Source: Apostichopus japonicus (lineage: Eukaryota; Echinodermata; Holothuroidea; Aspidochirotida; Stichopodidae). Taken from it: a DNA stretch of 64,000 nucleotides. This document shows positions 1 to 39,800 of this stretch, one piece after another. The translations under genes were made by a program, and so were the position numbers. Every line of letters starts with the position of its first letter. Position 1 is the first letter of the stretch. Where the stretch lies: positions 10,581,001 through 10,645,000 of the forward strand of contig NC_092570.1 of assembly GCF_037975245.1 (NCBI RefSeq). The letters are read 5' to 3'. The notes below the pieces were generated by a model that worked only from the letters and a program-made list of their open reading frames with translations, made no database searches and was not told where the DNA came from.

Positions 1-2713
1 AAATGTACCCTTTGTTTTCATGATTGGTACATTCTGCTTTTAATCCCTATATTGGATGCTGTTAAAGGAGTAGTACCTGCTGTGAAGATTGTCAGGGTCA
101 TTGGCTAGTGTTGTTAACTATGTCAATAGAGTGGGATGTTTGATCCATGTCCATAGATACATTTTATGAGCTTGTCAAAGCAAATCCGCTCAAGACTGGA
201 TTTTGGACTGACTACTGTATCTATTAATCTTTTGTCATAATCTTAATTCAACTTAAGTCTTTGTACTTATAAAGGGATCTTTTAGTAAACATTCAGGAAA
301 ACATGAAAAGTAGGAAGATTACATCATGTAAAATAAAACATTATAAAGTGGTTTAAATAGAGAAACAGAACAATTGGCATATATCTGACAAGAGCACAAC
401 ATGAAAGTTGACAAATGTTCCTCACAGTTTGTGAATTATTAATACTTACACTTAGAAGATTCAAATTTTATGACCATATTGTTATCAACCATTTATACTT
501 GAATTGAGATTTTTTAATGAAGGTGCCATGGATTCATGCACCTTAAATGGAACTATTTTTCATATGAAAATAGTAGAGAAATGAGGAATGTCTAAAATAT
601 TGCATTACAGAACCGTGTCTGTTATTTTAAGTGTACATTAGAGTGAGGTGAACAGACATCAGTGATAACTGGGGACAGTCCCCCGATTTCATGTACCGTC
701 CCCGAAACAAAAGTGTCCTGTAAATGTCCCCGTATTTTGTATAATGCCACAGGAAAATCCCAGAAATTGACAAAAAAAGTTCTTAAATTATTTCAATGTT
801 ACAGTACATACTTGGCCACCCATTCTCAGTTTGAACCTATAATAGCTGTAATAACTTACAACTACAACATAAAGTTCAGGTATGTAGTGTATGTATGTAG
901 TAGATGAATACACAGTAGGAAATAAACATTTGTTGTTACAAGCATAGATACCGTAGTTCTTGTGTGATGGGATTAGAAGCATCAATCCTATTGGTTCTGT
1001 ACTTGTTAGATATCAACTAGTATGAACTATTTGTATTATTCAGTGTCCTTTACTGCATGAAGTCTTGAGTTGGAAGTGATTATATGATAGCAAAATTTAC
1101 TAGGGAAAGACTGGATCATATCATTGTTCATTGATTGTGATGAATAGCATTAAATAGTTTAATGATGAATAAATATGAACAGGAACAATACTATCCACAG
1201 ATTATGTACAGTAGTTATGTACAGTAGTAGTGTGACTTTAGTCATTACAAGATACTTAGACCACTCGTACACCACTATGCATGGTTAAAGGGTTGTTCGT
1301 TGCTTTATTCCTGGGGATACTGAAGTATGAATTTAATTTTTTTGAATAATGTACATCTATACCTGGCAATGTTTAAGGTATAGATTCAGATTCTTTATTG
1401 TTTCTCTATTTATAACTTTAAACTTACTATATTCTTAGTGGTTGATTTTTAAAGTTAGAAAGTTTAAAGCTATGTTGATAACTATCAATGTAAGTCTAAA
1501 GTTGAAAAGGTTTAATATTGGAAGATATGTAAGCAATTAAAGCTTAACACACATTTCAGAACTGAAGTCAGTTGTTTATTTGGGGTTAGTTGTTTTGTTA
1601 AGGACGGGTTTTGTCTTTACTGATCAGTGTTTTAGTAATAGGTCAGTTTGTCCAGTTTGTCTGCATGGTAATTCTGTGTGATATAAGAAAGAAGCAGTCT
1701 TGATGGATATTGTAGTTGCTCTCTCTTCTGCTGGTCAAATTAATCCTGTCAAACATTTAATCTTCACTTGTATTCTTCATTCATGTACTATCTCATTTTC
1801 CACCCTCCATGCTGCTTTTCCCTCCATGTAATCTAGTTTTGTCACTGCACAATGCACATACCATCATCCAACATGGCTGTTCTGTTACCCTACCATTAAC
1901 CTATATACAATGTGGTGTTTGCTCACACCTTTACACTTCTTGCATTTTTATCTACTGTATTATGTCTATTCTGTATCATTAATATTAGAGAAAAAAGATG
2001 CCTCTTTAAATCAGCAACAAAATTTATGTTTTTTTGTTGGTAGAGGGGGGGGGGGGAGGGGGATTGTCAATGGTATTTAAGTTCTTAATATTGCATGGTC
2101 ACATTTGTTTTATTGTTTCATAATCAGTTACACATCTTGAAAATCAGATAATGAGCTATTAAATGCCAACATATGAAATGAGTTTACTTATCTCTGTGTA
2201 TTACATTAATTTGATCAATATACTGGAAATGTTAAGAAGGATCTTTTCCTTCACATGAGAACTCTTTGTTATCGGAAGTAGAAGTATGGTTTATCAATTT
2301 CCAAATTGTGTAATGCTATCATAAAGATATTCATCTTCTATGATTACATTTGCAGACCTACATAACTTAATTATTATATAATTTTGCAACATATATTTCT
2401 GAAAGAATGGTCTTTGCATCTTATTCCAGCAGATAAGCTCTTGCATTATATCTGATTATGTAAAAAACACTAAAATATTTGTCCAGTAACAAGGTTTAAA
2501 GTTTTTAAGGTATGTTTAATAGTTCCATTTTAGTTCAATGAAATAATTCAAAGAACATTTTCGAGTCCTCTGAAGATTACAATGTTGTTGCAATGATATT
2601 ACCATCAACACAGCTTTTGTTTTTAATCAAAATAAATACACAAACAATGCCAAATATTTCTACAATGTTAATAATAAGAACAAAAGAGTATTTGTTTTTG
2701 TTTTGTTTACCAG
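1..2713. other. Non-coding stretch, probably ABCC4 intron
   Basis: No exon, RNA gene or recognisable mobile element was found here. The first coding exon downstream starts in mid-protein, so this stretch is probably an ABCC4 intron. It is AT-rich, with a short G-run near 2045-2060 and a small block of GTCCCC motifs at about 670-740. Upstream ABCC4 exons (first membrane domain) should lie to the left of the window. Confidence 0.5.
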
Positions 2714-30108
<27,395 letters not shown>

Positions 30109-30985
30109 TTTATGAAGCATCATTATAATGGTTAAGACTGGACAACACCATGTACTGCTGCACCCATTACTTGTAAAACCCCTACAAGCTACTGAGATAT
30201 GAGAGCTGATTTATGAAGCATCAGTATAATGGTTAGGACTGGACAACATCATGTACTGCTGCACCCATTACTTGTAAAACCCCTACAAGCTACTGAGATA
30301 TGAGAGCTGATTTATGAAGCATCAGTATAATGGTTAGGACTGGACAACACCATGTACTGCTGCACCCATTACTTGTAAAACCCCTACAAGCTACTGAGAT
30401 ATGAGAGCTGATTTATGAAGCATCAGTATAATGGTTAGGACTGGACAACACCATGTACTGCTGCACCCATTACTTGTAAAACCCCTACAAGCTACTGAGA
30501 TATGAGAGCTGATTTATGAAGCATCAGTATAATGGTTAGGACTGGACAACATCATGTACTGCTGCACCCATTACTTGTAAAACCCCTACAAGCTACTGAG
30601 ATATGAGAGCTGATTTATGAAGCATCAGTATAATGGTTAGGACTGGACAACACCATGTACTGCTGCACCCATTACTTGTAAAACCCCTACAAGCTACTGA
30701 GATATGAGAGCTGATTTATGAAGCCCAGTATAATGGTTAGGACTGGACAACACCATGTACTGCTGCACCCATTACTTGTAAAACTGCTACAAGCTACTGA
30801 GAGATGAGAGCTGATTTATGAAGCCCAGTATGATGGTTAGGATTGGACAACACCATGTACTGCTGCACCCATTACTTGTAAAACCCCTACAAGCTACTGA
30901 GATATGAGAGCTGATTTATGAAGCCCAGTATGATGGTTAGGATTGGACAACACCATGTACTGCTGCACCCATTACTTGTAAAAGC

Positions 30986-32990
30986 GAATTGAGGATGTTA
31001 CAATCATAAATGAAACTTGTGCTATAGTGGGCTAGGCTTTCTGCATAACCAATAGAAATTGCTCAGGGAAATTGAGAAGTAATTATGTAGAACCCCACAG
31101 CCTCAGATATTTTAATGCTCAGTATCAGTGGATGTAATAGCATTCATTGTCCTTTGATGTAATGAAAAAGAGAATAAATATATGATGTCTTTCAACTCAT
31201 GTTACCAAACTCTGTTAAAGATGTATCTAGGCTGACTTAGGAAACTTTTCATGGTATCCATCTGACAAGCTGGATTTTTATGTAGACTTTGTTAACCAGA
31301 CGTTGGTTCCCATTGGTCTACAGTCATTTTGTGTACTCACATCACTTACAAAACGAAACCTAAAATATAAGCCATACATTACATTTTGTGTTTTATTATG
31401 TAAAATGATCATGCATGTGCTACCCAAACTGTTTGTATAAAAGTTGTGATTTACATTTCAAAGTAATTGACAAGTTGTAAGTGTTTGAAATATATGAGAA
31501 CCATAGAGAGTTCACACATTTATGGGTGTTAATATTGATGAAACAAAATCTGTTCCAGAAGCATATCTTTGCTGTTATTCACCTAGAAAACATTCTCCAA
31601 ATATTAACATATGCTTTGAAAATTTAAAGACTATACACATAGCAATAAAATTGTGATTGCAGTATTCTAGAACCAGTCAGTAAAACTCCTTAGAAACATT
31701 TATGAGACAAATGTCTATTAATCAGATTGTTTGTCATTAACATATTAAGAAATATCTACCACAATGTACTTTCTCTTGCAAGTAATTTTTAAGTCTTTTT
31801 ACTCAATGTACATTTACTATAAAGAATATCCTACTGGTTTGTATAACATGTCCCAGTGCAAGCCAGTATAGAAACAAGTTGTTTCCATCACATTGACTTC
31901 TTCTGCCTTAGCAACATTCTTTGCAAAGTATTCAGTCACAATTACTAACTTCATCACCACTGCTGTAATATATCCTAGAAACTACTGTGCTTATAGCTAC
32001 ATTGATTGGATCTCACAATGTTTGGGTGGGTTGGTAACTACGCCATGTTGTTTTAATACAGACATTTTGATATGTCTAATATTATGTCATATTCATTCTT
32101 TTATAACCTTTTAAAATTTGGCCAGTGCTAATTACATTTTAATTGCGATCAGCCTTGAACATTTATTTCTTAATTGCTTGTTTTGTCTGTCCTGTCTCTG
32201 GAAGTTCATATTTTTAAAGACCATGCCATTGAACATCACTGAATAACCCACTAAGACACTTATATACTTGAATAATTGGAATAATTGAGTTAACTTATGG
32301 CAAGACTCAAAATTGCAACTACAAAAACAGTTTTCCTTTAGGAGTGTTGGAAATTTGTATTTCCCAATAATGGGATCTTCTCATTCTAAGCAACACGTTA
32401 CAGCATTGAAGTAAATGTTTAAATTAGTTCTCTACTTCACTTTACTAAAAATTAATTCCTCAACAAATATTAAAATAACATAATTTCTGGTGGAGTATGT
32501 TTGGTACAATTCCTAATTTAAATATATACATGATTGAAGCCTACAGAAAAGCTGTCACAGAAATCTGGACAAAAACATTGGTGTTTGAGAACAATGTTAC
32601 TTCTATTGGAGGTTCCCCTGATCAATTGTGTAGTTCACAATTTGGGCAACATCTAGGAGTTGTATAGTATCTTAGTGAAAAGTTGCATACTTTAAACCAT
32701 GGTAGAGTTTATGTCCATTGTAGCAAACCTATCTCGACTTGGTAAAAGGAATGTTAAAATGAACCTCAGTTAACCTGATCATTCAATTGAGTTAACCTGA
32801 TCATTCCTGCTACAGATATAAATAATTAATCATTCCATATGACCAATCAAATATACTTTGACTTGTCTATTTCAATGACCACCATTGGTTTAAAATTGCT
32901 AGCATTTATATCTTAAACAGTCACTTGGGCTACAACAATCGACAGTCACTTGGGCTACAACAATCGGTTAATTTGAATGTTCCTTCAAAT
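30986..32990. other. Intergenic region between convergent ABCC4 and CDC16
   Basis: No ORF of note was found. Two small direct duplications lie at about 32770-32805 (GAGTTAACCTGATCATTC-type) and 32920-32965 (CAGTCACTTGGGCTACAACA). The region should include the ABCC4 3' UTR end and possibly that of CDC16. Confidence 0.5.
31173..31178 (+). promoter_or_regulatory. Possible ABCC4 polyadenylation signal
   Basis: AATAAA lies about 1.07 kb past the stop codon, beyond the 101-bp array. It is a common hexamer in AT-rich DNA, so confidence is low. Confidence 0.25.
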
Positions 32991-33009
32991 CCCTTTATCC
33001 ATATAGCTA

Positions 33010-33760
33010 GCTGTAATATGCATTCTTTAGTTCAATATAACATCCACAAAGCATATCTGCTTAAAATCTTTTGCAATATTCAATCCTGATTACATAGTTC
33101 TGTGTGATGTATCAATCATATCCACATAGCTGGCTGTAATATGCATTCTTTAGTTCAATATAACATCCACAAAGCATATCTGCTTAAAATCTTTTGCAAT
33201 ATTCAATCCTGATTACATAGTTCTGTGTGATGTATCAATCATATCCACATAGCTGGCTGTAATATGCATTCTGTAGTTCAATATAACATCCACATAGCGT
33301 ATCTGCTTCAATCCTGATTACATAGTTCTGTGTGATGTATCAATCATATCCACATAGCTGGCTGTAATATGCATTCTGTAGTTCAATATAACATCCACAT
33401 AGCGTATCTGCTTCAATCATGGTTACATAGTTCTGTGTGATGTATCAATCATATCCACATAGCTGGCTGTAATATGCATTCTGTAGTTCAATATAACATC
33501 CACATAGCGTATCTGCTTCAATCCTGATTACATAGTTCTGTGTGATGTATCAATCATATCCACATAGCTAGCTGTAATATGCATTCTTTAGTTCAATGTC
33601 TGCTTCAATCCTGATTACATAGTTCTGTGTGATGTATCAATCATATCCACATAGCTGGCTGTAATATGCATTCTGTAGTTCAATATAACATCCACATAGC
33701 GTATCTGCTTCAATCATGGTTACATAGTTCTGTGTGATGTATCAATCATTGTCATACATG
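33010..33760 (-). repeat. 105-bp tandem array starting at the CDC16 stop codon
   Basis: Seven copies are marked by TGTGTGATGTATCAATCAT at about 33101, 33224, 33329, 33434, 33539, 33626 and 33731. The usual period is 105 bp, with one 123-bp and one 87-bp spacing. On the - strand the copy at 33731 includes the last sense codon and the TGA of CDC16 (33742-33744), so the array forms the proximal 3' UTR. Confidence 0.92.
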
Positions 33761-33857
33761 TCAACCTCAATGTCTAGACTTGATGTTGTTGACTTCTCTG
33801 TTGCTACTACCTCCTCCTTCACAACAGCATCCAGATCTAGTTGATTTTCTTGGAGAC
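33742..33857 (-). CDS. CDC16: CDC16 exon 16: acidic C-terminal tail and stop
   Basis: The acceptor is CACTGGACAG; 116 bp, entered at phase 1 and ending in TGA. It encodes LQENQLDLDAVVKEEVVATE and an acidic end (DIEVDMYDND). Tail conservation with vertebrates is weak, so this exon rests on frame, splice site and the stop. Confidence 0.8.
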
Positions 33858-36800
33858 CTGTCCAGTGAAGAAATATAACTGTGTTAAAGGGATTTACTTA
33901 AATATCATTTGTTTGATAAGAAAACTTGTCACAGAAAGTTGATTTTGTTTCCATTATGAATGAAATCTTTCTAACAACCCTTAGCACCATTCGGTACAGT
34001 ACATTTCATCTACAACAAATATCTAAAGTCAACCTGATCAACAAGGATAAAAATACAAAAGTGAAGGCCACTATCTCCTATTGAATTTCTAATAATATGG
34101 AGCCAAACATGAACTCCAATTATCAAACTAACACAGAGTTAGTACTAAGTGGAGAAATAGTAAAAGTTAGATTATCAAAATCTTAATTTAAGAAGATATG
34201 ACCTGATTGGTTAACCTTAACAGAGAAATAAACTCAGTCTGATTTATAGAAGAGAATGCCTGTTGACTGTCAACTAGCAATGTCTGTGGGTGTATGACAG
34301 TAAATTTATAGTTGTATGAAGACTCATCTCATAGGTGTTTCTACACTTAGCACCAGCTTGACAACAGCATTAGAAGTTGTCCAGAAGAGACTCCATTGTT
34401 TATTATAATATATATTTTTACACCCAGCTCAGCCCATCTCCACAAGTGAGCTTATTCATGTTCCCTTTCTTACTGTTTTTATTTAGTGTTATTATTATAC
34501 CTATTTGTGTTACTATATTTCTTCTCCTTTGATTTCTAAAGACATTGCGTTGGGGAGATATGAAGTTCGCTGATGGCCATAAATGTTAATGCATTAGTAC
34601 ATACCCTCACATGGAGATGACTCTCCAATAAATAGCTCTAGTGTGTGACTCAAGACTGTTGAAGTAAATGTGTCATTTCCTCCTGATCCAAGGGCCTGGC
34701 AAACAAAGCAAAGAAACAATACAGAGCATGTGATATTAAAAGACCATTGTTAAGTAAAGAGTAGGAATAAACAAGTGTCATGATAAATAACTTTTGTTTG
34801 TTTGTACACTATAGCTGTAGACCAATAGGTGATACAGCAACCAACAAGCTGCATTTGTATCCCTTCAAGTAAGAGGAGAATATGCATCACTGCTTCTCAT
34901 TACACCATCCTATAATAAAGAAAACCATTAATGATGATGACCTGTAGCTTCTTGAATAACCTAGTAGATTGACATTAAATACACTTTTACAACATGCTTT
35001 TGTAATCAGTACTCAAACAAGATATACATCATGGTAAACCTACATGCCTGAAGGTTGGCCATCAAATAATGCTTACCAGCATCAAATCCTCATAACAAAA
35101 GATATATCAAGCCTGCATAGGCTTATGTCAATGGGAAGGTTTACTTCCCTGGAACTTCTTTGTTTGTTAAATCATTAAGGAATATACCAGACAATTAAAG
35201 AAACACTTTAAATAGTTGTTACACAAAGCTCCTCAGTTATATTGACTCCTCTCAAAACACGATCTTCCTCTCTCACATATACTTCCAAGCAATAAGTCTC
35301 ACCTTGTGAAAGTATTCAATGGCTTGTCCAAAGTTTCCTAACAGAACATAGCAATAACCCATAGCTGATAATGTAGATTGGTTTCTGGGATGGAGAATGA
35401 GGGCCTGCCGATGAAAATCTAGGGCTTCTTCGTATTTCCTTTACATTGAGATGGAGAAAAATAATAGGATAAATGGTGACATGAAGCTGGCCCGACAAAG
35501 CATTAAATTAGTAAAATGATTTAGCTTAATAACCTAATTTGGCAATGTAACAAACTCTTGAATGAGTACCAAGTTTCTTAATAAGTAGTTCGTTTTTGTG
35601 GGTTTTGTACTCCAATAGTCAGTAGAGGGAAATAAGTCCTATACAATGTGTCAGTGTGACATGCTCAACACAAATCAGGAGCGACTACCAAGCTTCATAA
35701 TCACTACTTTCTTCATAACAAAGTTTGGATCTTTCTTGAGAAGTAAATGCGTGGATTATTACCACATTACACACTGCCATGAAAGTTGGATGACAGTTGA
35801 TACATTCCAAATTTCTTAGAAAGTTTACAAAAGAAATCAAATTAAACTATATAAATGTAAAATCCCACAGTAAATCCCATAGTAAATCAAATGAAAACCT
35901 GGCAAGCTAACACACGGCTAGAATGAAAACACATGTGGTCCTTACTTTAGTTTACGATGCACATGACCAAGATTATTCAATAGAGGTTCCCACTTTTCAG
36001 CAATTGGTCCAATACAGTGTTCTTGAATAGCTGCTAAGGCTTCTGTTAGGTACTTGTTGGCAGCCTCCAGACTAGAGATAAAGAAATGTATAAACAGGGG
36101 TAAGTAAGATAACCTTTGGTAAGTAAGAGTTATAGAAACTACAATGAATTAGTCTTCTCTACACATAAAGAAATGAATAAACAGGGTAAGTAAGATAACC
36201 TTTGGTAAGTTAAGAGTTATAGAAACTACAATGAACTAGGGGTAAGTAATGAAACAGGGTTAAGTAAGATAACCTTTGGTAAGTTAGAGTTATAGAAACT
36301 ACAATGAACTAGTCTTCTTCTGCATCGAGCGTGGTAATCTGAGCAGATTAGAGGGAATCTTACGGCAGAAGCTTAATCTTGATATGTTTCTATCGCTAAT
36401 GCAGGTTTTCAAGAAATTCACCTTTAAACTAGGCCCCCTAAGAGATGATTAGATTTTTAGGGCAGGCCTAAATGTTAATCCATTGTGTGAGAAATTGTTA
36501 TAACTCAACTCAAGCATATTCTTTTAACATATAAACCATAGAGAACCCATGAAATTCAACACCAATTGTCCTTGACAAATTGTTATGTATTGTAAACGTA
36601 TGAAGTTAGTTTTTTATGTCATCTCAGTAACTGACCTAATGTTCGGTGTGTTGACTTAATAGTCCTGTTACTTTAATTGATGAACCTCACTTGTTTAAAG
36701 GGCCATTACTCAAAAATTAAAAATGTTACAGAGATCCAACCCTGGACTAATGGCAGCACGTTTTAATGGTATACAACATGTCAAGTTCACTTTTATGCCT

Positions 36801-39800
36801 TAAGTTATCCTTTAAGAGCATTTACAGAAACCACATATATGCAGTGTTTGAGAAATGAGATAAGCCCTTGCAACTAGAACTTACAAAGTTGAATTATTTG
36901 TTATTTACATCTAAAGTCTTAATTCATATCGATAGTTTTCTTGCAGAAAGCATAAACTGGAATCGAAATATCATTCTTTGTAAAAAGAATTAAAGCAAGC
37001 ACCTCAGATCTTGAAATGTTAATTGTAGTCTGTAATTATGTCTGCTTGTTTCATCAGGTGCGTATCCAGGGGGGGGGGCGTTGGGGGCGCGCGCCCCCCG
37101 GGTAAGGAAAAGAGGAGAGAAAAAAAGAGAAGAAAAAAGGGAAAAGGAGGGGGAAAAAAAGAAAAGGAGGAGAGGAAGGAAGGGAAAAGAAAAAGAAAAA
37201 AAGAGAGAAAAAGAAGAAAAAGGAGGGAGTAGAAGATAGCCAAGACCTCGGGAAGAGAGAGAGGAACAGTCATAGTTAAAGCGCTGATCCCTACTATATA
37301 CACAGGGTAGCCAGTGACAGATCAAGGATTATGGAGGGGGTGTGCGCCTCACCCTACCCCTTACACCTGCAACTCCATTTTTGACGTTTCCATTTTTCCT
37401 CTCTCACTAATGTATCTATATAAATACTATATATGATCTATCATAACGCGTGTGTGTGTATGGACGCCTTAAGTACAAATTGTAGTACAATTGTGCTATA
37501 TGGAACCACTTGTGGCTGGTCTTGAACTCGACCGAGTCGTCGGGGAACATGACGCATTTCGGGAAGGGGGCGACCGCCCCCCCCCCGAGCAAATTTTCTT
37601 TATGACATCGCTAGTAATTTCAAAATAGACAATGCTTAGATGCAACTTACAAGGCCTGGGAAGTGTCATTTCCAGCGATCTGGGAGGCATTTTCGGCCAA
37701 ATTTGTTCTTGTACGCTTCGCGCCAATGAACAGCCTCAAAAAACTGTCTATGTGTGTAGTCAAGGCGTAGGAGCCCAATTGGATTTGGGGCCGTAACGAC
37801 TTGCCCGAAAAAAAGCCGAAATTTTTCGCGCGCGGAGCGCGCGTTCAACATACCGATGCCAATACCATATAAGTAAGCATCGGTCATTACATTGCATGGC
37901 ATCGTGTTCCTTACGGTCCGTGAAAGTTGCACAGTATACCGCCGGATGCTAATGTAAACAACCAAATGTCTTATGTAGATGGAGAAAAACCATACAGATC
38001 CATTTATGTCAAAACTCTCTTTTACAGTAGTAATGTCGGCCAAGCTTAGAACTTTATTTTAATTACCAAGGAGATCATTTTTAAGCTATTCATTGCTATT
38101 TATTTTTCTTTCAGTAGGTGCCCGAAAAAAAATGGGAAAAAATTGGTTGCGGGGGGGGGGGGCTGCAGCCCCCGCCTCCTACGGGACCTACGCCTATGTG
38201 TGTAGTGTTCGGTTTCGATATACCTGATATCGGAAATATCTGCTATTTTTCATTTCCTTCAACCAAGTTTTATAATAGCCATTATAAGAGGTTGCAATAT
38301 TTCTACACCAATAAATTAACTGTGTCTGAATTTTCGAAAATTTCCCAACCAACATTCTTCATCATACTTTCTTCTACTCGTGCAATTTTGACCTGTCTAT
38401 TAGGGGTTGAAGGAGGTTTTTATATATTGGTTGTCCATAGATTGAATTTTGTGCAACATTATGGGTATGTTTTCAAGTGATTTTTATTCACGAGAAATGT
38501 GAATTTTCAAATTCTGAACAAATAATGGGCTTAAAACCTTGAAACGTGGGGCTTTCGGATATTGTGGGCCGTGACGTAGAATCACCTACAAAAGCAATGA
38601 TCCATAGGACATGCAATGAGGTCGAACATGATGTGTGACTGGTTACAATCTTCAAATAGGTTATGGATGGAAAAAAACTTTTGGGAAATACTTGGTTCTC
38701 AGGCAAAAGTGTACATCTGGTTGGTCATTTTCAAGCCCGAGAAGTGCCATTTCCGGTGATCTGGGGGGTATCAAAACCAGAAATTTTCTTGTACGCTCCG
38801 CGCCAACCGATGGTGGCGCTCCGCTTAGATGGTAATTCGCGCCCCCCGGGTTAGAAAATCCTGGATACGCGCCTGTTCATGTTACAGCAAGACTCTCAAT
38901 TCTCAGAGACTGAACAGAATATGACACATATTCAGGAAGACAGGCAGCAGTGTATCTTCTGTTTTGTTTCAATGAGTGTTACGTCCAGGATGAGAGAAAA
39001 TACAACGACGAGGTGACATAACTTACTCTCCATTGTGAAAATTGATAACACCCATCTCATGAAGGACAAAGGGATCAGATGGAGCTATGATAAGGGCTTC
39101 CTCCAGAAGCTTCTCAGCCAATTTGAAGTTCTTCATGAGACCATACTCTAACCCACTATAGAGTAGGGGAAGGTGGCAGCTGTGAAACAGAAAATGAGCA
39201 AGTAATGTTTCAGGCTACTCTGTTCAATGGAGAATGATGCAACGGCTTAATAAACAATATAGTAAATAAACAAAGAAATGTTCCATAATAATACCAGCTT
39301 TGTAAGCAGCACTTGACATAACTGAACAACACACATCAAACTGATAATCACAAACCAATGCATCAGCCCCAGAAATTTTCTCTAGTTAACATCTAACACT
39401 AGAAGTTCTTGCATAGTTCTTAATCTAGATAGTATACAGTAAGCATACATGAATAAAGTCACTTCTGTTACATTACATGAAACAATTGTAGCTGAGACCT
39501 AAATTCAGCGACATGACATGGCCTCATATTTTATTCAATGGCTTCTTAACTTCCTCAGTTGTAGTTTTTGACCATTACATAAGTCTGAATATTGGTGAGA
39601 TCATATTCTTTAATTTCCTTACCCTTTCATAAATCTAGCTGATGTAAAGTAAGCAGCAGAGGCCTGATCATGTTCACCCTCAGCAGCAAAAGCATGACCA
39701 AAGGCCAGCCAAGCTGGACCAAATAATTTATCTGTTATTGTGGACTTACTGTGGAAGACAAGCATGACAACAAGTTATTAAACATCATATTAAATGAGAG

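Noticed and set aside
36990-37325. Phe/Ser/Leu-rich - strand ORFs
   Set aside because: They come from the purine-rich tract inside the 37055 element; biased composition and no homology.
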